64,000 nucleotides of DNA from contig NZ_VUJW01000003.1 in the NCBI RefSeq assembly GCF_008373765.1, forward strand, positions 372,001 through 436,000, written 5' to 3'. Below are positions 17,361-29,185 of this stretch, piece by piece. The DNA is from Nocardioides antri (GTDB lineage: Bacteria; Actinomycetota; Actinomycetes; Propionibacteriales; Nocardioidaceae). The notes below the pieces were generated by a model. The model was not told the DNA's origin, ran no database searches, and was given only the letters and a program-made list of their open reading frames with translations. A program made the translations under genes and the position numbers. Every line of letters starts with the position of its first letter. Position 1 is the first letter of the stretch.

Positions 17361-17368
17361 GCGTCGGC
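17345..17368. terminator. bidirectional hairpin spanning two convergent stop codons
   Basis: GCCGACGCC (17345-17353) pairs with GGCGTCGGC (17360-17368). The loop TGCCTA contains most of the CTAG shared by the stops of the EamA gene and the YbjN-domain gene. A 9-bp perfect stem centred on both stop codons suggests a two-way terminator encoded within the genes, although no T-tract is present. Confidence 0.5.
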
Positions 17369-17854
17369 CTCCAGCCAGCCGCGGAACGCCTCGAGGTTGC
17401 GGGTCGACTCGCCGCGCGAGACCCGCCATTCCCACTCCTTGCGGATGGACGACTCGAAGCCGAGCTCGAGGATCGAGTTGAACGACTCGTCGGAGTAGGT
17501 CAGCACCGAGCCGAGGAGGCGGTCGAGCTCGTCGGGGTTCACCATCGAGAGCGGCAGCCGGGCGTCGAGGTAGATGTCACCGTGCTGGTCGAGCGCGAAG
17601 GCGACGGCGTACATCCGCATGTTGCGCTCGAGCAGCCAGCGGTAGACCCGCTCGAACTCCTCGTCAGGGCGCCGGCACACGAACGCGTGCACGCCCAGCG
17701 CGTGCGGGCCGATGTCGAGCCGTACCGGCGTCTGCTGCTTGCGCTCGCCCGGCAGCGCGAAGGTGAAGACGCCGGGCCTCGGCTCGTCGTACTCGATCTC
17801 CGCGGTGGCGAGGTGCTGGCGTACGACGTCGGCTGGCTGGTCCACAGGACTCAC
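17357..17854 (-). CDS. YbjN domain-containing protein
   Basis: 165 aa. It is a single YbjN fold, related to type III secretion chaperones. Visible stretches include [40 protein letters not shown] and [19 protein letters not shown]. No enzymatic residues are known for the family. It overlaps mshA by ATGA, and the mycobacterial Rv0487 homologue also sits beside mshA, so co-expression with mycothiol synthesis is conserved. Its biochemical role is unknown. Confidence 0.82.
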   Translation of the reverse strand: MSPVDQPADVVRQHLATAEIEYDEPRPGVFTFALPGERKQQTPVRLDIGPHALGVHAFVCRRPDEEFERVYRWLLERNMRMYAVAFALDQHGDIYLDARLPLSMVNPDELDRLLGSVLTYSDESFNSILELGFESSIRKEWEWRVSRGESTRNLEAFRGWLEADA

Positions 17855-19110
17855 CCTGCCAGGGCCTCCCGCATCAGCGAAGCCCGCTGGTAGACCTCGA
17901 GCGTCTGCTCGGCGGTGGCGTCCCAGGAGAAGCGCTCGGCCTGCCGCAGCGCGCCGGCCGCGAGCCGGTCGCGGTAGGCGCGGTCGATGACGACCGGCTC
18001 GAGGGCGCGCGCCCAGTCGATCGGGTCGTGGGTGTCGACGAGCAGGCCGCTGCGGCCGTGCCGCACGACGGTGGTGAGGCCGCCGACGGCCGCGGCGACG
18101 ACGGGAGCACCGGCGGCCTGGGCCTCGACGGCGACCAGGCCGAACGACTCGTTGTAGGACGGCACGGCGACGAGGGTGGCGGCGGAGTACCAGCCGGCGA
18201 GCTCGCCCTGCGGGACCGGCGGCACGAAACGGACGACGTCGGTGATGCCCAGCTCGGCGGCGAGGTTGGCGAGCGCGGTCGGGCGCTCCAGGCCGGTGCC
18301 GGACGGGCCGCCGACGATCGGCACCACCAACCGGCGGCGCAGCTCCGGGCGGAGGCGCAGGAGCTCGGCGGTGGCGTGGAGCAGCACGTCGGGCGCCTTC
18401 AGCGGCTGGATCCGGCCGGCGAACAAGAGGACGATCGCGTCCTCGGGGATGCCGCGGGCGGCGCGGGCCGCCGCCCGGTCCTGCGGCAGGAAGACGGTGG
18501 TGTCGACACCGGGGTGGACGACCTCGACCCGGCCGGGGTCTGCGTCGTACAGGTCGATCAGCTGCTGCGCCTCGAGGCCGGTGTTGGCGAGCAGCACGTC
18601 GGAGGCCTCGACGACCTGCTCCTCGCCGATCAGGCGGGCCTCGGGCTCGGGGGTGTCCCCGACCGCGAGCGCGGCGTTCTTGACCTTCGCCATCGTGTGC
18701 ATCGTGTGCACGAGGGGCACGCCCCAGCGATCACGCGCGAGCGCGCCGACCTGGCCCGACAGCCAGTAGTGCGAGTGGACGATGTCGTAGTGGCCGAGCG
18801 GCTGGGCGGCCTCGGCCCGCAGGACCTCGCGGGCGAACACGCACAGCTGGCCCGGCAGCTGGTCCTTGGTGAGTCCCTCGAACGGGCCGGCGTGCACGTT
18901 GGTGACCTGGACGCCGTCGGCGAGCCGGACGACCGGGTCGAGCAGGCTGCTGGTCGCCCGCGTGAAGATGTCGACCTCGATCCCCCGCGCGGCGAGCCGC
19001 CGCGCGACCTCGACGACGTAGACGTTCATGCCGCCGGCGTCGCCCGTCCCCGGCTGGTCGAGGGGGGAGGTGTGCAGACTGATCATCGCCATCCGGCGGA
19101 TCTTCGTCAT
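17851..19110 (-). CDS. mshA: D-inositol-3-phosphate glycosyltransferase MshA
   Basis: 419 aa from ATG 19110. It is a GT4 (GT-B) enzyme that transfers GlcNAc from UDP-GlcNAc to 1-L-inositol-1-phosphate, the first step of mycothiol synthesis. Diagnostic stretches are [46 protein letters not shown] and the nucleotide-sugar site [18 protein letters not shown]. The upstream region carries a SigR-type promoter match (GGAAT-N18-GTT), as expected for thiol-stress control. The gene is first in an operon with ybjN. Confidence 0.95.
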   Translation of the reverse strand: MTKIRRMAMISLHTSPLDQPGTGDAGGMNVYVVEVARRLAARGIEVDIFTRATSSLLDPVVRLADGVQVTNVHAGPFEGLTKDQLPGQLCVFAREVLRAEAAQPLGHYDIVHSHYWLSGQVGALARDRWGVPLVHTMHTMAKVKNAALAVGDTPEPEARLIGEEQVVEASDVLLANTGLEAQQLIDLYDADPGRVEVVHPGVDTTVFLPQDRAAARAARGIPEDAIVLLFAGRIQPLKAPDVLLHATAELLRLRPELRRRLVVPIVGGPSGTGLERPTALANLAAELGITDVVRFVPPVPQGELAGWYSAATLVAVPSYNESFGLVAVEAQAAGAPVVAAAVGGLTTVVRHGRSGLLVDTHDPIDWARALEPVVIDRAYRDRLAAGALRQAERFSWDATAEQTLEVYQRASLMREALAG

Positions 19111-19150
19111 GCACGCCTCCTCGACAGTCGGACCGGATCCGTTGCGCTTC

Positions 19151-19176
19151 AACCAGCGAACGACGCCGGGCATTCC
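19151..19176 (-). promoter_or_regulatory. SigR-type promoter upstream of mshA
   Basis: On the minus strand GGAAT (19176-19172) is separated by exactly 18 nt from GTT (19153-19151). It extends to GGGGAAT and GTTG, matching the actinobacterial SigR/SigH consensus GGGAAT-N18/19-GTT. The -10 element is 41 nt upstream of the mshA ATG. In Streptomyces mshA is known to belong to the SigR thiol-oxidative-stress regulon. Confidence 0.6.
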
Positions 19177-19214
19177 CCGGGTGTCCGGATGCTGGTCGAG
19201 CGGGTCGTGATCCG

Positions 19215-19904
19215 TCAGTCGAGCGCGCGGTCCAGCGCCGCGGCGACGTGGAGGGTGGTGCAGGGGAAGACCGGCAGGTCGGAGTCGGCCTGCTTGACGA
19301 GCAGCTCGAGCTCGGAGCAGCCCAGGATGACCCCGCCGGCACCGGCGTCCCAGAGCTCGTCGATCAGGGAGACGACGTACTTCCGCGAGTCGTCGACGAC
19401 CTTCCCGTGGACCAGCTCGTCGTAGATGATCCGGTTGAGCTCGTCGTGGTGCGATGCGTCGGGTACGACGACCTCGAGCCCGTGCCGCGCGATCTGCTCG
19501 GTGAAGAACGTCCGGGTCATCGCGAACTTCGTGCCGAGCAGCGCCAGCACCTCCACGCTCTCGGCCTTCGCGGCCTCGGCGACCACGTCCGCCAGGTGCA
19601 GCAACGGGATGTCGACCGCCCGCTCGACCTGCTCGGCCACCCGGTGGAACGTCGTCGTGCAGAGCATGAGGAAGTCCGCGCCCGCCCGCTCGACCGACTG
19701 CGCAGCGGCGACCAGGACCTCGGCGACGCCGTCCCAGTTCTCGGCCTCCTGCAGCGCGGTGACCTCGGCGAACTCGACCGACGCCATCACCGTCTTCGCG
19801 GAGTGGAGCCCGCCCAGGCGGTCCTCGACCCCGCGGTTGAGCAGTTCGTAGTAGGCAGCGCTGCTCTCCCAGCTCATGCCCCCGACGAGTCCGATCGTCT
19901 GCAT
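19215..19904 (-). CDS. aspartate/glutamate racemase family protein
   Basis: 229 aa, the normal family length. PLP-independent racemases use two cysteines: here the first is in MLCTTTFH and the second in [11 protein letters not shown], both conserved. The N-terminus [20 protein letters not shown] is typical of YgeA/aspartate racemases. It probably interconverts amino-acid enantiomers or related compounds; the exact substrate is unknown. It stands alone, with mshA downstream on the same strand (104-nt gap holding the mshA promoter) and typA divergent upstream. Confidence 0.86.
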   Translation of the reverse strand: MQTIGLVGGMSWESSAAYYELLNRGVEDRLGGLHSAKTVMASVEFAEVTALQEAENWDGVAEVLVAAAQSVERAGADFLMLCTTTFHRVAEQVERAVDIPLLHLADVVAEAAKAESVEVLALLGTKFAMTRTFFTEQIARHGLEVVVPDASHHDELNRIIYDELVHGKVVDDSRKYVVSLIDELWDAGAGGVILGCSELELLVKQADSDLPVFPCTTLHVAAALDRALD

Positions 19905-19961
19905 CCGTGCAGTCTCTCACGATGCAGGGCGGACCGGGTTGCGCAGATAGGCTGTCCCCTC

Positions 19962-21866
<1,905 letters not shown>

Positions 21867-21907
21867 GTCTGGTCGGGGCTGGGTCGGCGCGGGTTCGTCC
21901 TTCGCGT

Positions 21908-21988
21908 GGAACACCCGGTCGACCGGGTATTCCGCGGGTTGTCAGCCACTGCAACAGCGGACAACCCGTGGGACAGGCGGACAACCCC
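21908..21988 (+). repeat. dispersed two-stem repeat element, copy 2
   Basis: Same orientation as copy 1. Stem 1 is GGAACACCCGG (21908-21918), TCGA, CCGGGTATTCC (21923-21933), with one C/T mismatch. Stem 2 pairs CCGCGGGTTGTC with GACAACCCGTGG (one G-U). The duplicated arm GGCGGACAACCC lies at 21976-21987. It begins 41 nt after the typA stop and is inverted relative to copy 3, 1.1 kb away. Confidence 0.9.
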
Positions 21989-22109
21989 CGGCAGATGTGG
22001 CGGCCGCCCGGCGAGTGACCGGAGCCGGCGACGATGAGCCCGAGCGACTAATCCACAGGTCGCAGATCAGGGGCTGTCACCGACCGTCGTCCTGGTGGAT
22101 CGTCTCGCC

Positions 22110-23060
22110 ATGGATCCGCGCCTCCTCTCCATCTGTGCCGTTCACGGGGTGTTCCTTCGCCGTGGGGCCAACGACCTCGGGTACCGGGACGAGACGATCA
22201 AGAAGCTCGTCGAAGCGAGGATCTGGCACCGCGTACGACGAGGTGCCTACGTCTTCGGCGAGACCTGGCGCGCCTCGGACCCGTCGGAGCAGTACCGCCT
22301 CTTCTGCCTGGCGGCCGCCCGACAGTCGAAGACCGAGGTGATCGCCTCTCACACCTCGGCTGTCGGCTTTCATGGGGGACCGCTGTGGGGCCTCGACACC
22401 TCGGTCGCGCACCTCACCCGGACCGACGGCAGGACCGGCCGGAAGGCGGCCGGCGTCCAGCAGCACCGCGGCACGCTGCTCGACGGCGACGTCGTCGACG
22501 TCGACGGGCGCCCGGTCATCTCGCCGACGCGTGCGGCTCTGGAAGTGACCACGCTCGCCCCCGTCGAGGCGAGCCTGTGCGTGGCCGACGACTTCCTCCG
22601 TCGCAAGCTCACGACACCCGAGCAGCTCGCCTCGCGTTATGCGTTGATGACGACGTGGCCGGCCACACTGACGACGGACCTGGTGATCCGCCTCGCAGAC
22701 GGGCGCCACGAATCAGTGGGAGAGACGCGCACCGCCTACCTGATCTGGCGCGAAGGCCTTCCTTACGCCGAGCCACAGTTCGAGGTGTACGACGAGAACG
22801 GCGTACTCGTCGCGCGGCTGGACTTCGCGTGGCCCGAGCACAAGCTCTTTCTCGAGTTCGACGGCATCCAGAAGTACGTCAAGCCTCTCCGCGAGGGCGA
22901 GACCATCACCGACGTCGTCCTGCGCGAGAAGCACCGCGAAGACCTGGTCTGCGCCCTCACTGGTTGGCGGTGCATCCGGATCACCTGGACCGACCTCGCG
23001 CGTCCGCACGTGATGGTGCAGCGCGTCCGCAACCTGCTGGGGTCGAAGTCCCCGGTCTGA
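22110..23060 (+). CDS. AbiEi-like/DUF559-type protein with PD-(D/E)XK-like C-terminus
   Basis: 316 aa from ATG 22110; a GTG five codons upstream is possible. The N-terminus looks like the AbiEi antitoxin winged-helix region (KKLVEARIWHRVRRGAYVF; SHTSAVGFHG). The C-terminal ~110 residues suggest a restriction-endonuclease fold: Glu205 in SVGETR, Asp238 in VARLDFAWPE and Glu249 in FLEFDG. Actinomycetes carry many such genes without a recognisable toxin partner, and none is seen here. The gene has slightly more A/T than its neighbours and is bracketed by inverted dispersed repeats (copies 2 and 3), which may point to acquisition. Function unknown. Confidence 0.65.
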   Translation: MDPRLLSICAVHGVFLRRGANDLGYRDETIKKLVEARIWHRVRRGAYVFGETWRASDPSEQYRLFCLAAARQSKTEVIASHTSAVGFHGGPLWGLDTSVAHLTRTDGRTGRKAAGVQQHRGTLLDGDVVDVDGRPVISPTRAALEVTTLAPVEASLCVADDFLRRKLTTPEQLASRYALMTTWPATLTTDLVIRLADGRHESVGETRTAYLIWREGLPYAEPQFEVYDENGVLVARLDFAWPEHKLFLEFDGIQKYVKPLREGETITDVVLREKHREDLVCALTGWRCIRITWTDLARPHVMVQRVRNLLGSKSPV

Positions 23061-23066
23061 ACCGCA

Positions 23067-23146
23067 GGGTTGTCCGCTTCTCCCACGGGTTGTCCGCTTC
23101 TGCAGTGGCTGACAACCCGTGGAATACCCGGTCGACCGGGTATCCC
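23067..23146 (-). repeat. dispersed two-stem repeat element, copy 3
   Basis: Opposite orientation to copies 1 and 2. Stem 1 is GGAATACCCGG (23121-23131), TCGA, CCGGGTATCCC (23136-23146), with one mismatch. Stem 2 is perfect (CCACGGGTTGTC with GACAACCCGTGG on the minus strand). The element starts 6 nt after the upstream gene's stop. Read on the minus strand it begins 25 nt after the msiK-like stop. Confidence 0.9.
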
Positions 23147-23171
23147 ACGCCCGACCCGACGCGCCCGCCCC

Positions 23172-24287
<1,116 letters not shown>

Positions 24288-24368
24288 GTCGGCTCCTCTC
24301 CGGGCGACCTGCGGCGCCCACGGACTGCTGAGCCAGCACCGTACGACGGGTCTCCACTGCCCGTCTAG

Positions 24369-24382
24369 TGGAAGCGCTCCCA
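24369..24382. promoter_or_regulatory. CebR-type operator 1 (msiK-proximal)
   Basis: TGGAAGCGCTCCCA differs at one position from the palindromic streptomycete CebR box TGGGAGCGCTCCCA. It lies upstream of msiK on the minus strand and about 170 nt upstream of cebE, so LacI-family CebR (encoded at 29186) could repress both directions until cellobiose is present. Confidence 0.75.
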
Positions 24383-24432
24383 CAGTCTCCGACAGCCACC
24401 GGCGAGCCAGACCACCGGATTCAAGGCGCCCA

Positions 24433-24463
24433 TTGACACACGGTGTGACGCATGTCATGGTAT
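24433..24463 (+). promoter_or_regulatory. candidate promoter of the ceb operon
   Basis: A consensus -35 hexamer TTGACA lies at 24433-24438. A -10-like CATGGT (17-nt spacer) or TGGTAT (19-nt spacer) follows. Operator 2 begins 15-17 nt further on, near the predicted transcript start, a position suited to repression. The -10 match is weak. Confidence 0.4.
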
Positions 24464-24477
24464 CGAGTCGTAGCGAA

Positions 24478-24491
24478 TGGAAGCGCTCTCA
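24478..24491. promoter_or_regulatory. CebR-type operator 2 (cebE-proximal)
   Basis: TGGAAGCGCTCTCA differs at two positions from the CebR consensus palindrome. It is 65 nt upstream of the cebE GTG start and just beyond the candidate -10 region. The spacing from operator 1 is 109 nt, which would permit looping by a LacI-type repressor. Confidence 0.72.
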
Positions 24492-24555
24492 CACTGTTCC
24501 ACCGCTTCATCCCGAACCCCGACGTCCACCAGAAGCACTACGGGCAGGAGTCATC

Positions 24556-25875
24556 GTGCGCACCACCACCACCGGGCCGGGCCGCCGGCCACCCCGCCAC
24601 CGGGGGCGTCTCGCCCTCGGCGCCGTCGCCGCCCTCGTGCTCGGGCTGACCGCCGCCTGCGGCGGCGACAGCGACCCCACCGAGTCCGCAGAGCAGCAGG
24701 AGCTGGCCGAGGGGGAGGCGCTCACCATCACCACCTTCGGCGAGTTCGGCTACGACGAGCTCATCGCGCAGTGGAACGAGGAGCACCCCGAGCTTCGGGT
24801 CGAGCAGACCAAGGTCTCCCTTTGGGACGATTGGAAGAACGAGCTCAACACCCTGCTCCAGGCCAACGAGGGACTTCCCGACATCGTGGCGATCGAGGGT
24901 GACTTCATGCCCGCGCTCGTGGCGGCGCCCGAGCGCTGGGTCGACCTCTCCAGCGAGGAGGTGGAAGGCCGCTGGCTCGAGTTCAAGTCCGAAGCAGCCA
25001 CGACCTCCGACGGCCAGCTTCTCGGCTACGCGACCGACGCCGGCCCCGAGGCCATCTGCTACCGCGCCGATCTCTTCGAGGAGGCCGGCCTGCCGACCGA
25101 CCGAGACGAGGTCGCCGCGCTGATGACGACCTGGGAGGACTACTTCGCCCTGGGCGAGGAGTTCGTCTCCAAGAGCGACGCCAAGTGGTACGACGCCTCC
25201 GGCTCGGTCGCCCAGGCGATGCTGAACCAGGTCGAGCACCCGTTCGAGCAGGCCGACAACACCGTCGACGTCGAGAACGACGAGCTCCGCGCGGTCTACG
25301 ACACGGTCACCGGCTACTCCGAGTCGCTGTCCCCCGGCGTCGCGCAGTGGAGCGACGACTGGACGGCGGGCTTCCAGAACGACGGCTTCGCGACCATCCC
25401 GTGCCCGGGCTGGATGCGCAGCAACATCCGCGACAACACCGGCGACCCGGCTCCGAAGGGCGTCGTCTGGGACGTCGCCGACGTCTTCCCCGGCGGGGGC
25501 GGCAACTGGGGCGGGTCCTACCTGGCCGTCCCGAAGGCCTCCGCGCACCAGGAGCAGGCCAAGGAGTTCGCGGCCTGGATCACCGCACCGGAGCAGCAGA
25601 TCCAGATCTTCGAGCAGTACGGCAACTTCCCGTCGCAGGTCGAGGCGCTCGAGGACCCGACCCTGCTCGAGTCGGTGGACCCGTACTTCAACGATGCGCC
25701 GGTCGGCCAGATCTTCTCGAACCGGGCGAGCGCGATCACGGTCCAGCCGTACCACGGCCCGCTCTACTCCGACATCCTGGGCAAGTTCCAGGAGGCGATC
25801 ACCCGGGTCGACCAGGGTGAGGACCCGGACAAGTCGTGGGAGACGTTCGTGACCGAGGTCGAAGCGCTGCAGTGA
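24556..25875 (+). CDS. cebE: cellobiose/cello-oligosaccharide-type substrate-binding lipoprotein
   Basis: 439 aa from GTG 24556, preceded by GGCAGGAG. The signal peptide ends in lipobox LTAAC. The mature domain is a family-1 extracellular solute-binding protein: ITTFGEFGYDELIAQWNEEHPEL, LPDIVAIEG and NWGGSYLAVPKAS. Co-location with GH1 beta-glucosidase, CebR-like repressor and CebR boxes makes cellobiose or cellotriose the likely ligand; other beta-glucosides are possible. It is first of a tightly coupled operon, its stop overlapping cebF (GTGA). Confidence 0.85.
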   Translation: MRTTTTGPGRRPPRHRGRLALGAVAALVLGLTAACGGDSDPTESAEQQELAEGEALTITTFGEFGYDELIAQWNEEHPELRVEQTKVSLWDDWKNELNTLLQANEGLPDIVAIEGDFMPALVAAPERWVDLSSEEVEGRWLEFKSEAATTSDGQLLGYATDAGPEAICYRADLFEEAGLPTDRDEVAALMTTWEDYFALGEEFVSKSDAKWYDASGSVAQAMLNQVEHPFEQADNTVDVENDELRAVYDTVTGYSESLSPGVAQWSDDWTAGFQNDGFATIPCPGWMRSNIRDNTGDPAPKGVVWDVADVFPGGGGNWGGSYLAVPKASAHQEQAKEFAAWITAPEQQIQIFEQYGNFPSQVEALEDPTLLESVDPYFNDAPVGQIFSNRASAITVQPYHGPLYSDILGKFQEAITRVDQGEDPDKSWETFVTEVEALQ

Positions 25876-26855
25876 GCACTCGTCTCGATCCTCCCGTCGG
25901 GGCCGCGGTCACCGCGGCCCCGACGGTCGATCGCGCCCGACTCGTACGACGACAGCGGCTCTCCCGCTGGGACGTGAAGCTCTCGCCGTACCTCTACATC
26001 TCGCCGTTCTTCATCCTGTTCGGGCTGGTCGGCCTGTTCCCGCTGATCTACACCGGCTACCTGTCGCTCCACGACTGGGAGCGGCTGTACTACCAGCGCG
26101 GCGAGTTCATCGGCCTCGAGAACTACCGGTTCGTGCTCACCGACCCGGTGTTCCTCAAGTCGCTCGTCAACACGTTCAGCATCTTCCTGATGTCCTCGGT
26201 GCCGCAGGTGATCGTCGCGGTCGCGGTGGCGGCGCTGCTGGACAACCACCTCCACGGCCGGACGTTCTGGCGGATGAGCGTGCTGCTGCCGTTCGTCGTC
26301 GCGCCGACCGCGGCGGTGCTGATCTTCGGCAGCCTCTTCGCCGACAAGTACGGCGTCGTCAACGCGATCCTCGACGGCGTCGGCCTCGAGCCGATCCGGT
26401 GGCACGTCGAACGCTGGTGGAGCCACTTCGCGATCGCCGGCATGGTCAACTGGCGCTGGACCGGCTACAACGCGCTCATCTTCCTGGCGGCGATGCAGGC
26501 CGTGCCGCGCGACCTCTACGAGTCCGCTGCCCTCGACGGGGCCGGCCGGATCCGCCAGTTCTTCTCCGTGACCCTGCCGATGATCCGGCCGACGATGATC
26601 TTCGTCATCGTCACGAGCACGATCGGCGGCCTCCAGATCTTCACCGAGCCGCGGCTCTTCGACGACACCCCTCAGCGCGAGGGCGGGCCCAACCACCAGT
26701 ACATGACCTCGACGCTCTACATCTACGTGAAGGGGATCGAGGACCAGTTCTACGGCCGTGCTTCGGCCGCGGCGTGGGTGCTGTTCCTCATCATCATCGG
26801 CATCGCGCTGCTGAACTTCGGGATCACCCGCCTCCTCACCCGGAGGCACGCATGA
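25872..26855 (+). CDS. cebF: sugar ABC transporter permease (CebF type)
   Basis: 327 aa from GTG 25872, overlapping cebE by 4 nt. It has six or so membrane helices beginning at YLYISPFFILFGLVGLFPLI. The EAA loop that docks the ATPase reads ESAALDGAGRIRQFFSVTLP. The sequence between helices is typical of MalF/UgpA permeases. It forms the channel with CebG. The ATPase is expected to be the divergent MsiK-like protein, because none is encoded in the operon. Confidence 0.87.
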   Translation: MSTRLDPPVGAAVTAAPTVDRARLVRRQRLSRWDVKLSPYLYISPFFILFGLVGLFPLIYTGYLSLHDWERLYYQRGEFIGLENYRFVLTDPVFLKSLVNTFSIFLMSSVPQVIVAVAVAALLDNHLHGRTFWRMSVLLPFVVAPTAAVLIFGSLFADKYGVVNAILDGVGLEPIRWHVERWWSHFAIAGMVNWRWTGYNALIFLAAMQAVPRDLYESAALDGAGRIRQFFSVTLPMIRPTMIFVIVTSTIGGLQIFTEPRLFDDTPQREGGPNHQYMTSTLYIYVKGIEDQFYGRASAAAWVLFLIIIGIALLNFGITRLLTRRHA

Positions 26856-27676
26856 ACCGCCGTCCCGGGTTCGTCGTCTACGGCCTGCTCGCCGCCTTCG
26901 TGATCGGCTCCGCGCTCCCCCTCTACTGGTCCTTCGTCATCGGGTCGCACACGAAGGAGGAGGCCAACCAGGTCCCGCCGCCGTTGGTGCCCGGCGGCCA
27001 CTTCCTCGACAACGCCCGCCGGGTGCTCGACACCACCGACTTCTGGTCGGCGATGCTCAACAGCCTGATCGTCTCCAGCGCCTGCGCGGCGTCGGTCATG
27101 TTCGTCTCGACGCTCGCCGGCTACGCCTTCGCGAAGCTGCGGTTCCGCGGCAGCAACGTGCTGATGGGGTTCGTCGTGATGACCATGGCGGTCCCCACCC
27201 AGCTCGCGATCGTCCCGCTGTTCATCCTGATGCGGGACTACGGCCTGCTCGACACGCTGGTCGCCGTCGCGCTGCCGACCCTGGTCACCGCCTTCGGCGT
27301 CTTCTTCATGCGGCAGTACCTCGTGGACGCGGTCCCGGACGAGTTGATCGAGGCGGCACGCATGGACGGCTGCACGATGATCCGGACGTTCTGGACCGTC
27401 GCGGTACCCGCCGCCCGACCGGCGATGGCGATCCTGTTCCTCTTCACGTTCATGATGGTCTGGACGGACTACATGTGGCCGCTGGTGGCCCTGCAGGAGA
27501 CCGAGACCCTCCAGATCGCGCTCGACCGGCTGGCGCTGACGGGTCAGGGTCAGACCACCGACTACGCCCTGGTCCTGGCCGGTGCGGGGATGGCCACCGT
27601 CCCCCTCCTGATCCTGTTCGCCCTGTCCGGCCGTCAGCTGGTGGCCGGCATCATGCAAGGAGCCGTCAAGGGATGA
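26852..27676 (+). CDS. cebG: sugar ABC transporter permease (CebG type)
   Basis: 274 aa from ATG 26852, overlapping cebF by ATGA. It is a MalG/UgpE-like permease with six membrane segments. The EAA motif EAARMDGCTMIRTFWTVAVP is intact, and the C-terminus SGRQLVAGIMQGAVKG is characteristic. It is the second channel subunit of the cellobiose importer. The stop overlaps the bglC start (ATGA), so four genes are translationally chained. Confidence 0.87.
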   Translation: MNRRPGFVVYGLLAAFVIGSALPLYWSFVIGSHTKEEANQVPPPLVPGGHFLDNARRVLDTTDFWSAMLNSLIVSSACAASVMFVSTLAGYAFAKLRFRGSNVLMGFVVMTMAVPTQLAIVPLFILMRDYGLLDTLVAVALPTLVTAFGVFFMRQYLVDAVPDELIEAARMDGCTMIRTFWTVAVPAARPAMAILFLFTFMMVWTDYMWPLVALQETETLQIALDRLALTGQGQTTDYALVLAGAGMATVPLLILFALSGRQLVAGIMQGAVKG

Positions 27677-29184
27677 CGACGACCGACGACCGCACGACGA
27701 CCGCCGCCGTCCGGCACGGAAACGTCCGGTTCCCGACCGGCTTCCTCTGGGGAGCCGCCACGGCGGCGTACCAGATCGAGGGCGCCGTCGCCGCCGACGG
27801 CCGCAGCCCGTCGATCTGGGACGAGTTCTCGCGGGTGCCCGGCGCCGTCGTCGGCGGCGACGTCGCCGACGTGGCGTGCGACCACTACCACCGGATGCCC
27901 CAGGACGTGGAGCTGATGGCGTCGCTGAACCTCGGCGCCTACCGGTTCTCCGCGGCGTGGCCGCGCGTGCGTCCGGACGCCGGAGCCCCCAACCAGGCCG
28001 GGATCGACTTCTACGCGCGGCTCGTCGACCGACTGCTCGACGCCGGCATCACGCCGTGGGCGACGCTCTACCACTGGGACCTGCCGCAGGCCGTCGAGGA
28101 CGCCGGCGGCTGGACCAACCGCGACACCGCCTACCGGTTCGCCGACTACGCATTCACGCTGTACGACGCGCTCGGCGAACGGGTGCCGTACTGGACCACC
28201 ATGAACGAGCCGTGGTGCTCGGCGTTCCTCGGCTACACCGGCGGCCAGCACGCACCCGGACGCCAGGAGGGCGTAGCCGGCGTCGTCGCGGCGCACCACC
28301 TGATGCTGGGCCACGGGCTCGTCGTCGACGAGCTCCGCCGGCGGGGCACCGACGCCGAGCTCGGCATCACCCTCAACCTCACCGTCGCCGAGCCGTTCGA
28401 CCCGTCGGAGCCGGCCGACGTCGACGCCGCGCTTCGCGTCGACCACCTGTGGAACCGGATGTTCCTGGACCCCGTCCTCCGCGGCAGCTACGCGGACGAG
28501 CTGCACACGATCACCGCCGGGATGACGTGGCAGGGCAAGGCCTGGGAGGAGTTCGTCCGGGACGGGGACCTCGCGCTCATCAGCACCCCGATCGACGTGC
28601 TGGGCGTGAACTACTACCACGGCGACGGCGCCTCCGGCCGCCCGCACGCCCCCGACCAGCTGCTGGGCTCACGGGTCGAGCACCCGACCCGGCCCACGAC
28701 CTCGATGTTCCCGGGCGGGGACGACCTGACCTTCCCCCGCCGCGGCTATCCGGTGACCGGCCTGGACTGGGAGGTCCAGCCGGAAGGCCTGACCCGGTTG
28801 CTCCTCCGGCTGCGGGAGGAGTACGACGCACCGCCGATGTACATCACCGAGAACGGTGCGGCGTACGACGACCGGGTCAGGCCCGACGGCTCCGTGCACG
28901 ACCCCGACCGGTGGGACTACATCGCGGCCCACCTCCGGGCCGTGCACGCCGCCATGGCCGCCGGGGTGGACGTGCGGGGCTACTTCGTCTGGTCGCTCCT
29001 CGACAACTTCGAGTGGGCCTACGGCTACGGGCAGCGGTTCGGGATCGTCCACGTCGACTACGAGACCCAGCGTCGTACGCCGAAGACCAGCGCACTGCGC
29101 TACGCAGAGGTCGCGGCGACGTCCGCGTTGCCACCCGCGGAGGACGAGGCCGGCAGCGCCGGCTCCGCCGGGGTCGACCGATAG
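27673..29184 (+). CDS. bglC: GH1 beta-glucosidase
   Basis: 503 aa from ATG 27673. Family GH1 motifs: N-terminal GFLWGAATAAYQIEGA, acid/base Glu179 in TTMNEPWC, nucleophile Glu393 in YITENGAAYDD, and WSLLDNFEWAYGYGQRFG for sugar binding. No signal peptide, so it cleaves imported cellobiose or cello-oligosaccharides to glucose in the cytoplasm. It is the last catabolic gene of cebEFG-bglC, matching the streptomycete arrangement. Confidence 0.94.
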   Translation: MTTTDDRTTTAAVRHGNVRFPTGFLWGAATAAYQIEGAVAADGRSPSIWDEFSRVPGAVVGGDVADVACDHYHRMPQDVELMASLNLGAYRFSAAWPRVRPDAGAPNQAGIDFYARLVDRLLDAGITPWATLYHWDLPQAVEDAGGWTNRDTAYRFADYAFTLYDALGERVPYWTTMNEPWCSAFLGYTGGQHAPGRQEGVAGVVAAHHLMLGHGLVVDELRRRGTDAELGITLNLTVAEPFDPSEPADVDAALRVDHLWNRMFLDPVLRGSYADELHTITAGMTWQGKAWEEFVRDGDLALISTPIDVLGVNYYHGDGASGRPHAPDQLLGSRVEHPTRPTTSMFPGGDDLTFPRRGYPVTGLDWEVQPEGLTRLLLRLREEYDAPPMYITENGAAYDDRVRPDGSVHDPDRWDYIAAHLRAVHAAMAAGVDVRGYFVWSLLDNFEWAYGYGQRFGIVHVDYETQRRTPKTSALRYAEVAATSALPPAEDEAGSAGSAGVDR

Positions 29185-29185
29185 C

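Noticed and set aside
21908-23146. Classical insertion sequence or composite transposon
   Set aside because: The inverted copies flank no transposase, I see no target-site duplication, and solitary copies occur elsewhere; kept only as a possible mobilised cargo.
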